A DNA stretch of 58,117 bases from an uncultured Pseudomonadota bacterium (GCA_903846555.1 CAINBI010000135.1:1-58117); one strand, 5' to 3'; counted from the first letter of the stretch, positions 47,235 to 55,963 are shown. Numbers and translations are program-made. The notes: a model not told the origin generated them from the letters alone.

Positions 47235-47294
47235 TTTGCCAAACACTTTGACGGGTTAAATAATTTGGCTTTTAACTTTCACTAGCGATATAAA

Positions 47295-48641
47295 TTACAA
47301 ATACCTAGCCACCATCGCGTTACTTAAATCTTCTGCTGCAATCGGTAAGCGCACAAAATGGCCGCTACCAGAAGCTTCCTGTACATTCTCGCCTTTTTTA
47401 TTGAACAAATGCGCCACTACAATCTCCGAATTGCCTGATGGATGAATAATTTGCAGTCTATCACCCACGCCAAATTTGTTGCGCGCTTCAATATCCGCCA
47501 AGCCTGTTTTGGCATCATAAGCCACCACATCACCCACGTATAAACTACGGTTTGAAATGGAATAACCTTGCTTATAATTTTGATGCTCTGCCGTGTGGTG
47601 GCGCTGATAAAAGCCATCGGTATAACCACGGTTAGCTAGATTTTCTAAATCACTCAGCAAATTCCAATCAAAGGGGCGGCCAGCAACCGCATCATCAATG
47701 GCTTTACGATAGTTTTGGCAAGTGCGCGCCACGTAATAACGTGACTTTGTGCGACCTTCAATTTTTAGCGAATGCACACCCATTTTAACCAAGCGCTCTA
47801 CGTGTTCAATGGCGCGTAGATCTTTGCTGTTCATAATATAGGTGCCGTGTTCATCCTCCATTATTGGCAGCAATTCACCGGGACGACCTTTTTCTTCAAT
47901 GAGATACACGTTATCGGCCAACGGATGGCGCGGTAAACTGCCGCAACCAGAAAGGCTGGATTTTCCCATCTCGGCTTGAAAGTCAAACGCCTCTAAACGA
48001 ATCACGCCTGTGGCATCTTCTTTGGCATCATGTACTTTGTAATCCCAACGACAACTATTGGTACAAGTGCCTTGGTTGGGGTCGCGCTGGTTAAAATAGC
48101 CCGAAAGCAAGCAGCGTCCAGAATAAGCAATGCACAATGCGCCGTGAACAAATACTTCCAACTCAATTTCTGGGCAAAGCTGGCGAATTTCTTCGATTTC
48201 ATCCAACGACAATTCACGCGATAAAATCACACGCTTTAAACCCATAGACTGCCAAAACCTCACTGTAGCAAAGTTCACCGTATTGGCTTGCACTGAAAGA
48301 TGCACCGGCATATCTGGCCATTTTTCGCGCACCATCATAATCAGTCCTGGGTCAGACATAATCAGCGCATCTGGTTGCATGGCAATGACTGGTGCCATGT
48401 CAGCCATATAGGTTTTCACCTTGGCGTTATGCGGCGAAATATTGCTCGCTACAAAGAATTTTTTAGCGCGAGCGTGCGCCTCGTTGATGCCGATTTCGAG
48501 GTTTGCCATTGTGAAATCATTATTACGCGCACGCAAACTGTAACGCGGCTGACCTGCATATATCGCATCAGCACCATAATCAAACGCGGTACGCATACGG
48601 TCTAGGTCGCCGGCTGGAGCTAAAAGTTCTGGGCTATTCAT
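47295..48641 (-). CDS. trhP: U32-family peptidase-like tRNA hydroxylation protein (TrhP/YegQ)
   Basis: About 448 residues, close to E. coli YegQ. The N-terminal TIM-barrel part has ELLAPAGDLDRMRTAFDYGA; the conserved cysteine cluster region reads GALCIAYSGRCLLSGYFNQRD and NQGTCTNSCRW. TrhP is needed with prephenate or oxygen for 5-hydroxyuridine at position 34 of some tRNAs. The ATG at 48641 gives the canonical N-terminus; the ORF extends 12 codons further. Confidence 0.9.
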   Translation of the reverse strand: MNSPELLAPAGDLDRMRTAFDYGADAIYAGQPRYSLRARNNDFTMANLEIGINEAHARAKKFFVASNISPHNAKVKTYMADMAPVIAMQPDALIMSDPGLIMMVREKWPDMPVHLSVQANTVNFATVRFWQSMGLKRVILSRELSLDEIEEIRQLCPEIELEVFVHGALCIAYSGRCLLSGYFNQRDPNQGTCTNSCRWDYKVHDAKEDATGVIRLEAFDFQAEMGKSSLSGCGSLPRHPLADNVYLIEEKGRPGELLPIMEDEHGTYIMNSKDLRAIEHVERLVKMGVHSLKIEGRTKSRYYVARTCQNYRKAIDDAVAGRPFDWNLLSDLENLANRGYTDGFYQRHHTAEHQNYKQGYSISNRSLYVGDVVAYDAKTGLADIEARNKFGVGDRLQIIHPSGNSEIVVAHLFNKKGENVQEASGSGHFVRLPIAAEDLSNAMVARYL

Positions 48642-48777
48642 CTTCATCACCAATATTTTGAAAACTCGTAATTTCAAGAACCCAAGCCAAATGGCTAGAA
48701 AAATTCTTAAAAAACTTCTTAGAAAAATGGTGCGAAGAATATCAAATAGCTGGCCAGCCAGCTTTGATATGTATCAG

Positions 48778-49197
48778 TTAATCGCCAATAATTTTAACCA
48801 GCACACGTTTTTTACGACGGCCATCAAATTCGCCGTAAAAGATCTGCTCCCACGGACCAAAATCTAGCTTACCTTCAGTAATCGCCACCACTACTTCACG
48901 CCCCATCAATTGGCGTTTCATGTGAGCATCGGCATTATCTTCACCAGTATCATTGTGCCGATAACTGCTGACAGGCTCATGCGGTGCAAGCTTTTCTAAC
49001 CACTGCGTGTAATCGTGGTGCAAGCCGCGCTCGTCATCGTTAATAAACACACTGGCGGTAATATGCATGGCGTTGATTAACACCAAGCCCTCCTTGACGC
49101 CGCTTTCACGCAAACATTCGTTTACCTGTTCGGTAATGCGAATAAACGCAACGCGGGTGGGTGGGTTAAACCATAGTTCTTTACGATAGCTTTTCAT
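48778..49197 (-). CDS. yjbQ: YjbQ-family (UPF0047) protein
   Basis: 139 residues with the family blocks [19 protein letters not shown] and [30 protein letters not shown]. Homologues show weak thiamine-phosphate synthase activity in vitro; the real role is unsettled. The ATG at 49197 is chosen since the upstream extension would be read through an intergenic palindrome. Confidence 0.9.
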   Translation of the reverse strand: MKSYRKELWFNPPTRVAFIRITEQVNECLRESGVKEGLVLINAMHITASVFINDDERGLHHDYTQWLEKLAPHEPVSSYRHNDTGEDNADAHMKRQLMGREVVVAITEGKLDFGPWEQIFYGEFDGRRKKRVLVKIIGD

Positions 49198-49220
49198 GAT
49201 CACTCCAAAATATAAAGTCA

Positions 49221-49251
49221 CCGTCATTCTGAGCGCAGCGAAGAATGACGG
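49221..49251. repeat. Common palindromic repeat (GTCATTCT type)
   Basis: CCGTCATTCT and AGAATGACGG form a perfect 10-bp inverted repeat around GAGCGCAGCGA. This sequence type is dispersed between genes in many bacteria. It lies just upstream of yjbQ. Confidence 0.75.
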
Positions 49252-49343
49252 CTTGTTGGGGTTATTTTAGCACCGCCGCATATAAAAAATGCCTCCGAAC
49301 GCAGACCTTTGACTTGCTAAATTTGGGCTTGCTAAATTAAAGC

Positions 49344-50147
49344 TTAACCTTTTACTTCTACCTGCTGAACAAAGGCTTTACCCTCGTTATCCGTAGCTTT
49401 CACTTCTAATTTACCTAGCGCATCTGGCACAAAGTTAAATTTAAAATAAGGGTCTTCACTGGTGCCAACGCCGACATCTATCGTCATCACTGGTTTGCCA
49501 TTAAAAGTAAAGCTGGCTTTATTAATATAGAACGCTGGCACATAGCCTTGTGAGACTAAATCACGTTGCAAGCCAGTGCGCATCGGGTGGCGGATATTAA
49601 AAATAGTCGGTGTCGCACTACCCACCTTAACTGGCTCTTCCACTTTCAATTTGATTTTACCAGCCGCTACGCGAATGGCTGCATCGTCACCATCTACCGT
49701 ACCGCCGCAACCGCCCGCTGCACGAATCTCGCGGCTAGCCATGTACAGTTTACCATCGGCAGTTTCGCCAATAATATGTACAAATGAGTCGGTTTCAAAA
49801 CGCACACGGGTAGACATTTGAAAGTTACCGAGCATGTCAGTTAAATGGTAAGTCGCTGTCAGCGGAATTGGGTTGGCATCGACGATTGCATACAACTTTT
49901 TAATCACCACGCCCTTGGCTGCGGCATTATCAATACTATAACTAATAGGCACTTGCGCACCACTTTCTGCACGACGTGGTGCTTCAATTTTCATGAAATC
50001 GGCTTCTTGAATATCACGTTGCGCGAAAAATGCCTCTTTCACTACGGGCCAAATTTTAGGGTCTGGCTCGGCAAAAACGTTACTAGTAATCATACTGAAC
50101 AAACCTGCGCCGATAAGAGCTCTTGCAATAAACCTATGCAATTTCAT
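49344..50147 (-). CDS. Quinoprotein dehydrogenase-associated SoxYZ-like carrier
   Basis: 267 residues. A signal peptide ends at VFA (near residue 27). The first part resembles SoxY and contains the swinging-arm motif GGCGG (in IRAAGGCGGTVDG), which in SoxY carries sulfur on its cysteine; the second part resembles SoxZ (IRHPMRTGLQRD). This fused SoxYZ-like protein is typically linked with PQQ alcohol dehydrogenases in methylotrophs, where its role is unknown. No dehydrogenase gene is adjacent here. In SoxY the motif is at the extreme C-terminus; here fusion places it mid-chain. Confidence 0.85.
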   Translation of the reverse strand: MKLHRFIARALIGAGLFSMITSNVFAEPDPKIWPVVKEAFFAQRDIQEADFMKIEAPRRAESGAQVPISYSIDNAAAKGVVIKKLYAIVDANPIPLTATYHLTDMLGNFQMSTRVRFETDSFVHIIGETADGKLYMASREIRAAGGCGGTVDGDDAAIRVAAGKIKLKVEEPVKVGSATPTIFNIRHPMRTGLQRDLVSQGYVPAFYINKASFTFNGKPVMTIDVGVGTSEDPYFKFNFVPDALGKLEVKATDNEGKAFVQQVEVKG

Positions 50148-50189
50148 ACATTCTCCAAATCTTTAAATGTCTGCATTACCAATTTTATT

Positions 50190-50363
50190 GAGGCCTTTGC
50201 ACGAAGCTAAATTAGCCGCGATTTAATATAAACTCCCCCAATTATCGTCATTCCCGCGTAGGCGGGAATCTAGGCGAATCAACAACTTGACTGGATTCCC
50301 GCCTTCGCGGGAATGACAGTGTTGATAGGTTTTTGGGTTTAAATGCGCTCGGGCAAAGGTCTC
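50190..50363. mobile_element. 174-bp MITE-like element with IS5-type ends and a nested palindrome
   Basis: The left end GAGGCCTTTGCACGA and the right end, read on the other strand, GAGACCTTTGCCCGA differ at two positions. TTATT flanks both sides (50185-50189 and 50364-50368), consistent with a target duplication. GAGACCTTTGC ends are known from IS5-family insertion sequences. There is no transposase frame, so it is non-autonomous. Confidence 0.65.
50247..50317. repeat. ATTCCCGC double palindrome inside the MITE-like element
   Basis: Two arms of about 24 nt (50247-50270, 50294-50317), each itself a hairpin of type ATTCCCGC...GCGGGAAT, form an inverted pair with one mismatch. This repeat is common between genes of many proteobacteria. 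Confidence 0.8.
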
Positions 50364-50467
50364 TTATTATTTAAACTATCCAACATTAAAATCTCTTGGC
50401 TATTAGACTACATAAAGCTATTTTAGTTTACCGCTAGCACTTGCCTACGACAACTGCTACACAACAA

Positions 50468-50848
50468 TCATATATTAAAATTAAGCTCAATGCCATTGCC
50501 CACGGGGTCTTTAAAGTTAATCTGTTTGACGTTGATAAGAGCTATATCGCGCGTAGTATAAGCAATATTATTGGCTTTGAGATGCGCCTCCATCGCCGGC
50601 ATATCGGTACAGCTAAACGACACATGGTCGAATGTTGTGGTGACGTTAGTCAGCGGCACGCCCTCGCCTCGATATTCGGCAAGGTGCAACACATCATTAT
50701 TACCGATGTACAACCAAAATCCGTAGCTGCTAAAGCCAGCGCGTGGGCCTTCTTTTAGGCCGACAATATTACAGTAAAAATCTTTTAACACATGCATCAC
50801 GTCACGCGGCGCACGGAGGTTGTAATGGTTAATTTCGGTGACTGGCAT
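50468..50848 (-). CDS. VOC-superfamily (glyoxalase/dioxygenase fold) protein
   Basis: 126 residues with the paired beta-alpha-beta-beta-beta units of the vicinal oxygen chelate fold: INHYNLRAPRDVMHVLKDFY, then FDHVSFSCTDMPAMEAHL and the C-terminal FKDPVGNGIELNF. Metal ligands probably include His8, His75 and Glu121. Substrate unknown. A hairpin of the dispersed family lies between it and apt. Confidence 0.85.
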   Translation of the reverse strand: MPVTEINHYNLRAPRDVMHVLKDFYCNIVGLKEGPRAGFSSYGFWLYIGNNDVLHLAEYRGEGVPLTNVTTTFDHVSFSCTDMPAMEAHLKANNIAYTTRDIALINVKQINFKDPVGNGIELNFNI

Positions 50849-50922
50849 AATGATTAAGCAACCTTTAGTTTAGTAAACTTTCGCAAGCTAGTGAAACAAT
50901 AACGAGAAAACACCTAAAATAA

Positions 50923-51006
50923 CATCAAAACAGATGCTCTGGGAGGCCCGTCCCTATTGGCTCGCAGAGCCTGTCCTCGAGCGCCTCATCGGTGCATCTG
51001 TTTTTA
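50923..51006. repeat. Dispersed hairpin repeat, copy C (3' of apt)
   Basis: AAAACAGATGC (50927-50937) pairs exactly with GCATCTGTTTT (50994-51004). The interior begins like copy A (GGCCCGTCCCTATTGGCTCGCAG) and then carries about 25 extra bases. Downstream of apt, it may act as terminator; the core is in the opposite orientation relative to the gene compared with copies A and B. Confidence 0.8.
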
Positions 51007-51028
51007 GCGCAATATTATGATGGAAACA

Positions 51029-51556
51029 TTACTCGCCATCAAACTCGCACAATGAAAAAGGTTTAAGGCCAGCTTTAATTAAGCGTTCAGCGCCACCTAA
51101 ATCTGGCAAATCAATCACAAATGCACAGCCCATCACAACCCCACCCAGCTTTTGAATCAGCACTGCCGTAGCTTCTGCCGTGCCACCGGTGGCAATTACA
51201 TCATCCACCAGCAACACTTGCTCACCTGTTGCAATCGCATTGGTATGAATTTCCACACGGTCAGTGCCATATTCCAAGGCGTAATCATGGCCTAGCGTTT
51301 CAGCAGGCAATTTACCCGACTTGCGAACCAGCACAAAACCCACGCCCAGCTTATACGCCAACGCTGCGCCGATGATAAAACCACGCGCTTCTATGCCTGC
51401 GATTTTATCTATTTTTTGATTGGTGTAATGATGGGCGAGTGCATCTATGACCATGCGAAAGCCGATGGCGTCTTTCAACAAAGTAGTAATGTCGCGGAAC
51501 TGGATGCCCGGCTTGGGGTAATGCGGGATGGTGCGGATTAGGGATTTGATTGGCAT
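51029..51556 (-). CDS. apt: Adenine phosphoribosyltransferase
   Basis: Purine-salvage enzyme of 175 residues converting adenine and PRPP to AMP. The PRPP-binding loop is VLLVDDVIATGGTAEA, with the flexible loop GHDYALEYGTDRVEIH and N-terminal IPHYPKPGIQFRDITTLL. Normal length. Last conserved gene before the accessory island. Confidence 0.97.
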   Translation of the reverse strand: MPIKSLIRTIPHYPKPGIQFRDITTLLKDAIGFRMVIDALAHHYTNQKIDKIAGIEARGFIIGAALAYKLGVGFVLVRKSGKLPAETLGHDYALEYGTDRVEIHTNAIATGEQVLLVDDVIATGGTAEATAVLIQKLGGVVMGCAFVIDLPDLGGAERLIKAGLKPFSLCEFDGE

Positions 51557-51623
51557 TGGTTTAGCATTTTATTTTAAGTACAGTCATTGCTGGGGCGACA
51601 GCAGCGCATGTGCCCCACGCTAG

Positions 51624-51896
51624 CTACCGTCTATTTGCCTGATACTCTACAGACGGGATACCGGCGAGCAAGCCTATTACACTAATATCTTCATCTAACT
51701 CTGGCCAGTGAATACCCGCGCCATTACCCATTAATTCATATACATGCCGCTTTTCTGGCGAAGCATTATTCAACCGTGGAAACCACACCAAAGGCGCAGA
51801 AAGCACGCGCCCATCGGTTAATCTCACAACCAAATCGCTGTCAGAAGTTTCTACAGATAGCGCAATTGGTTCAGCGTTTAATGTTAAAGAAGTCAT
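51624..51896 (-). CDS. DUF2442 protein
   Basis: 90 residues from the ATG at 51896: TDGRVLSAPLVWFPRLNNAS and GIHWPELDEDISVIGLLAG are the family blocks. DUF2442 genes are typically paired with an upstream DUF4160 gene; the function of the pair is unknown, though a toxin-antitoxin-like role has been suggested from their mobility. Here the partner is broken and overlaps this gene's start. Confidence 0.88.
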   Translation of the reverse strand: MTSLTLNAEPIALSVETSDSDLVVRLTDGRVLSAPLVWFPRLNNASPEKRHVYELMGNGAGIHWPELDEDISVIGLLAGIPSVEYQANRR

Positions 51897-52113
51897 CCCA
51901 TGCCTCCAAAAATAAAACTTCATGTTCACGAACTAAACCTAATAGTTAATTTAGTTCTTTTGCATTAAATCCTTTACTACTCGCTAAATTGACCGGCTAC
52001 AGCCAAAATTTAGCAAGTCTATTATCTGCTTGCACATGAATATGCACGGGTTCTTGCCCTTCGTTAGCGTAGAAGAAAAATCGAAAAGTGCCTATTCTCA
52101 AAACGGTTGGCAT
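51871..52113 (-). pseudogene. DUF4160 gene broken by two stop codons
   Basis: The frame starts at the ATG at 52113 (MPTVLRIGTFRFFFYANEG, then EPVHIHVQADNRLAKFWL), meets TAG at 51997-51999, continues with family-like sequence (PVNLASSKGFNAKELN), meets TAA at 51946-51948, and continues to the family's usual end (LLGLVREHEVLFLEAWDDF) at 51871. All in one frame, 80 codons, no indel. The remaining free ORF is only 38 codons. Two nonsense changes in an otherwise intact frame indicate recent decay. Confidence 0.85.
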
Positions 52114-52193
52114 TGTTGTTTACACATCCTTTTTTCAATCATTATGCAAGCCGAGCGATAATAGCGTAGCGTACTTCACTCTTATGAGCCAAC

Positions 52194-52700
52194 CTAATAA
52201 CCAATTAAAACAATCTCACTTAAAGGTAGATGAATGCGATTTGAAATATAGAGCGTTTCTAAAAAAGTATGCACAATTTCAAAATCCTTATGCCCTCTGT
52301 ACTCGTTACGCACTGCTATTACAAGTGTTTCAACTTCACACATCATACAAGCTTGGAAAATATCCTTAAGAAACTGGTTGTTTTCCGTAGCTCTACCAGC
52401 CTCAACTTCAATCACGATTTTACCATTTTGACTTATTGCATCGGCATTAAAAGACTTGTCAATACGGTTATTAAAGCCAAATAGCACGGGCACATTGATT
52501 TTACTACTCGCACTCTTGCCCGTTTCAACCACAAAGTTAATTTTTTCTAAATGTGGGCGGACAGCCGCCAATACTTCATTGCTAGATAAATTATTTTCTG
52601 GTGACTTCACCCTGTCATCTTCTAGCTCAAAACATTCAACAATAGCGCGCACTTCTTTTGAAATACCTTTTGAGCGCGGAAATAATTGGAATCTAATCAT
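52194..52700 (-). CDS. Uncharacterised protein, possibly a PD-(D/E)XK-type nuclease
   Basis: 168 residues; not recognised as a named family. The middle contains NADAISQNGKIVIEVEAGRA, with Asp87, Glu98 and Glu100 spaced like the catalytic residues of restriction nucleases of the D...ExE kind. N-terminal part is basic and could bind DNA. Overlaps the NgoPII-like gene by ATGA, so they are translated together. More A+T rich than surrounding housekeeping genes, which suggests transfer. Confidence 0.5.
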   Translation of the reverse strand: MIRFQLFPRSKGISKEVRAIVECFELEDDRVKSPENNLSSNEVLAAVRPHLEKINFVVETGKSASSKINVPVLFGFNNRIDKSFNADAISQNGKIVIEVEAGRATENNQFLKDIFQACMMCEVETLVIAVRNEYRGHKDFEIVHTFLETLYISNRIHLPLSEIVLIGY

Positions 52701-53476
52701 TGAATGGGTTGATACGAAATGAATTTTGCATCCAACATAATGGCGGGGTTATTTGGCGAATGGATTAGACAATCCTTTACAAAGTAACCCTTATCCTCCG
52801 ACATTTCTATAGAGTCTCTATCTTCAATAGGTAATGATAAATACTTTTCTTTTAACATCAGCACATTGATTAAACTTTCTCGATTGAAAAGCTCGACATG
52901 TTTAACTAGGTGACTTGGATGTTTGACATAGCAGTATCTGGCAACGTTAAAGGTGGTTATATTTAGTACATCCGCAGGTGGATTCGTCAAGTTTTTGTAA
53001 AACTGCTGTGTGGCAAAATAGCAATCTCCATAAACAAACCATAAAGACAATAATTTATCACCATTAACAACACCCACAGCATACATAAAATCTTTAACAT
53101 CCCAATCTTCACAATTTCTACAATCCTCTTGAATTAGCGTACTGTCTGAATACAGCTTGTCATTAGGATGCGAGCTATAAAGCATAATATTTGCATTTAG
53201 ACTCTCAATTTTATTTACTTCAATAGCGTCACTATTTTTTAAAATAATGTCTGGCGGGCTATTCTTAGCACCAAGGTAGGAGAAGAACTCTGCATGAATT
53301 TTATGTTTATCCTGAGTTTCACTTAAGGAATTGCAAAACAAGTCCTTGATAAACTCTTCTAAAGACTCTCCCACGCTATTTACTCTGTTTCTAGAGTTGT
53401 TTTTGCCAAGAGACAAAGTTCTATCTTTGATGTGGTAAAGGTTTTTTATCGCAACTAAAACATTTGTTGATTGCAT
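52697..53476 (-). CDS. NgoPII-like type II restriction endonuclease
   Basis: 259 residues from the ATG at 53476. It resembles R.NgoPII (family recognition sequence GGCC), with NSVGESLEEFIKDLFC, FFSYLGAKNSPPDIIL, DAIEVNKIES, the pair CRNCEDWDVKDFMYAVGVV and the C-terminal NPAIMLDAKF. The catalytic pattern would be Asp76...Glu86; the ExK lysine position is Asn88, with Lys89 next to it, so activity is uncertain. No methyltransferase gene is present in the window. Starts 12 nt after the aspS stop with a poor ribosome-binding site. Confidence 0.72.
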   Translation of the reverse strand: MQSTNVLVAIKNLYHIKDRTLSLGKNNSRNRVNSVGESLEEFIKDLFCNSLSETQDKHKIHAEFFSYLGAKNSPPDIILKNSDAIEVNKIESLNANIMLYSSHPNDKLYSDSTLIQEDCRNCEDWDVKDFMYAVGVVNGDKLLSLWFVYGDCYFATQQFYKNLTNPPADVLNITTFNVARYCYVKHPSHLVKHVELFNRESLINVLMLKEKYLSLPIEDRDSIEMSEDKGYFVKDCLIHSPNNPAIMLDAKFISYQPIQ

Positions 53477-53487
53477 AATCAAATACC

Positions 53488-55272
53488 CTAAGCAACGGAG
53501 TTCGGAGTACGAACTCTAATATGCAGCTCACGCAATTGCTTCTCATCCACCTCATTCGGCGCGTTCGTCATCAAGCACTGCACACGCTGCGTTTTAGGGA
53601 AGGCAATCACGTCACGGATAGATTCTGCGCCTGTCATCAACGTTACCAAACGGTCTAAACCGAAGGCTAGGCCGCCGTGTGGCGGTGCGCCGTATTGCAA
53701 GGCATCTAGCAAGAAGCCGAATTTCTCTTGGGCTTCATCGACGCTGATTTTAAGTGCATCGAATACTTTAGATTGAATGTCTTGTTTGTGGATACGCACA
53801 GAACCGCCGCCTACTTCCCAGCCGTTCAACACCATGTCGTAGGCTTTTGAAAGCGCAGCACCTGGGTTAGTCACCAGCAAATCTTCGTGACCGTCTTTTG
53901 GCGCCGTGAATGGGTGATGCAATGCTGCCCAGCGATCATTTTCTTCATCGTGCTCAAACATTGGAAAATCTACCACCCACAATGGCGCCCATGCGCGACC
54001 ATCTACATGGCCTTTATCATGACCGACTTTAAGGCGTAATGCGCCTAGCGCTTCGTTCACTACTTTGGTTTTATCTGCACCAAAGAAAATAATGTCGCCA
54101 TTTTGTGCGCCTGTGCGATCAATAATCGCTTGCAAGGCAGTCACATGTATATTTTTAACGATAGGGCTTTGTAGACCTTCTTCGTTCAATTGAGTCACAT
54201 CGTTAATTTTGATATAAGCCAAACCTTTAGCACCGTAGATTTTTACAAAATCGGTGTAAGTATCAATTTCGCTACGGGCAATTGCCGCGCCACCAGGTAC
54301 GCGTAAAGCCGCAACACGGCCACCAGCCATATTAGCCGCGCCTGCGAACACTTTAAAATCGACATCTTTCATCACATCTGAAAGCTCGGTGATTTCTAAG
54401 GTTACGCGCATATCCGGTTTATCTGAACCGTAACGGGTCATCGCTTCGTGAAATGACATACGTGGGAATGCCGCTGGCAAGTCTACGTTTTGCACTGACT
54501 TCAACATTTGACGGATCATTTCTTCCACCAGATCCATGATCTGATTTTCAGTCATAAATGAGGTTTCAATGTCGACTTGGGTAAACTCTGGCTGACGATC
54601 TGCACGTAAATCTTCATCACGGAAGCATTTAGTGATTTGGAAATAACGGTCAAAACCAGACACCATCAACAATTGTTTGAACAATTGCGGTGATTGCGGC
54701 AATGCGAAGAACTGGCCCGCATGCACACGGCTAGGCACTAAATAATCACGCGCGCCTTCAGGCGTTGAGCGCGTTAGCATTGGCGTTTCAATTTCAATAA
54801 AACCGCTGGTATCTAAATAATCGCGCAGGGTTTTAGCCACGCGATAGCGCAACATCATATTCTTTTGCATCGCTGGGCGACGTAAATCAATGTACCGATG
54901 TTGTAGGCGTACAGTTTCGGTTAAGTTTTCATCATCCAACTGAAACGGTGGCGTTAATGAGGCATTGAGAATCTCGATCTCAGTGGCCATCATTTCCACT
55001 TCACCCGTCGCTAAGTTAGCGTTCACTGCCCCGTCTGGGCGGGCGTTTACTATACAGGTTACTTTAAGTACATATTCACTACGCACAGATTCAGCAATGG
55101 CAAACGCAGCTTGTGCATCTGGGTTAATCACAATTTGCGCCATACCTTCACGGTCACGCAAGTCGATAAAAATAACGCCGCCATGGTCACGGCGACGATG
55201 CGCCCAACCACATAAAGTAACAGTTTGGCCGATGTGTTCGCGGTTTAAATGGCCGCAGTAATGTGTACGCAT
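53488..55272 (-). CDS. aspS: Aspartyl-tRNA synthetase
   Basis: Class IIb synthetase of 594 residues charging tRNA-Asp (possibly also tRNA-Asn, as in many bacteria that lack asparaginyl-tRNA synthetase). N-terminal OB-fold anticodon domain ([23 protein letters not shown]), motif 2 region [19 protein letters not shown], the bacterial GAD insertion (about 290-420) and motif 3 [10 protein letters not shown]. Normal length. Confidence 0.98.
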   Translation of the reverse strand: MRTHYCGHLNREHIGQTVTLCGWAHRRRDHGGVIFIDLRDREGMAQIVINPDAQAAFAIAESVRSEYVLKVTCIVNARPDGAVNANLATGEVEMMATEIEILNASLTPPFQLDDENLTETVRLQHRYIDLRRPAMQKNMMLRYRVAKTLRDYLDTSGFIEIETPMLTRSTPEGARDYLVPSRVHAGQFFALPQSPQLFKQLLMVSGFDRYFQITKCFRDEDLRADRQPEFTQVDIETSFMTENQIMDLVEEMIRQMLKSVQNVDLPAAFPRMSFHEAMTRYGSDKPDMRVTLEITELSDVMKDVDFKVFAGAANMAGGRVAALRVPGGAAIARSEIDTYTDFVKIYGAKGLAYIKINDVTQLNEEGLQSPIVKNIHVTALQAIIDRTGAQNGDIIFFGADKTKVVNEALGALRLKVGHDKGHVDGRAWAPLWVVDFPMFEHDEENDRWAALHHPFTAPKDGHEDLLVTNPGAALSKAYDMVLNGWEVGGGSVRIHKQDIQSKVFDALKISVDEAQEKFGFLLDALQYGAPPHGGLAFGLDRLVTLMTGAESIRDVIAFPKTQRVQCLMTNAPNEVDEKQLRELHIRVRTPNSVA

Positions 55273-55342
55273 AATGTAAATGTCTTGTTAAATAGTCGGT
55301 TAAAATTAAATGGTTTGGTGTGTCGTTTTAAATTGGTTTTGG

Positions 55343-55963
55343 CTAATCTGCTGTCAGTAGCTTTGCTTTTACTTTTTCTGGTGGCGCGACAACGCCCATA
55401 CTAATAATATATTTCAGCGCTTCATCCACGCTCATATCAAGCTCAATAACATCAGCGCGAAGTAACATCAAAAAATAGCCCCCCGTTGGGTTTGGCGTGG
55501 TTGGCACATAAACACTAATGAAATCGCCTTGCAGATGATTCGCTACATCGCCGCCAGGCTGTCCAGTGACAAAGGCAATGGTCCATGTACCTTGACGCGG
55601 AAACTGCACCAATACTGCACGACGAAACGCATTGCCAGAATCTGAAAATAAGGTGTCTGACACTTGCTTGACGCTGGCGTAAATGGACTTTACCACTGGC
55701 ACGCGCGCCAGCATGTGTTCCCACAGAATAATCAATTTTTTACCAAAGAAATTAGTCGCAATTAAACCTGTAACAAAAATAATGAGTAGCGTAAGCAACG
55801 CGCCCACGCCGGGAATATCTAACCCCAACTGCGCTTTAGGACGCCATGCTACGGGCAAGAGCAGCAAACTTTGATCCATCGTCGCGATGAGGCTTGTAAG
55901 CACCCACACGGTAATAAACAAAGGCACTAACACTAACAAACCTGTAATAAAGTATTTTTTCAT
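55343..55963 (-). CDS. DUF502 membrane protein
   Basis: 206 residues with two N-terminal membrane helices (FITGLLVLVPLFITVWVL and GVGALLTLLIIFVTGLIA), a conserved PVVKSIYASVKQVSDT segment and the PTTPNPTGGYFLML motif typical of this family. Function unknown. It is commonly found just upstream of aspS, as here, 70 nt away. Confidence 0.92.
   Translation of the reverse strand: MKKYFITGLLVLVPLFITVWVLTSLIATMDQSLLLLPVAWRPKAQLGLDIPGVGALLTLLIIFVTGLIATNFFGKKLIILWEHMLARVPVVKSIYASVKQVSDTLFSDSGNAFRRAVLVQFPRQGTWTIAFVTGQPGGDVANHLQGDFISVYVPTTPNPTGGYFLMLLRADVIELDMSVDEALKYIISMGVVAPPEKVKAKLLTAD

Larger units (their letters stand above)
50148..50467. other. Gene-free stretch with a MITE-like element
   Basis: No gene. 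Holds the 174-bp element with nested palindromes described separately; the remainder is A+T-rich sequence without recognisable features. Confidence 0.6.

Noticed and set aside
48030-48605. Two plus-strand frames of 64 and 101 codons
   Set aside because: Antisense shadows of the U32 family gene trhP.
50441-50758. 105-codon plus-strand frame
   Set aside because: Antisense shadow of the VOC-family gene, which has clear family motifs.
52088-52369. 93-codon plus-strand frame
   Set aside because: It overlaps the 3' end of the 168-residue gene and the start of the DUF4160 pseudogene on the other strand; no family resemblance and no ribosome-binding site.
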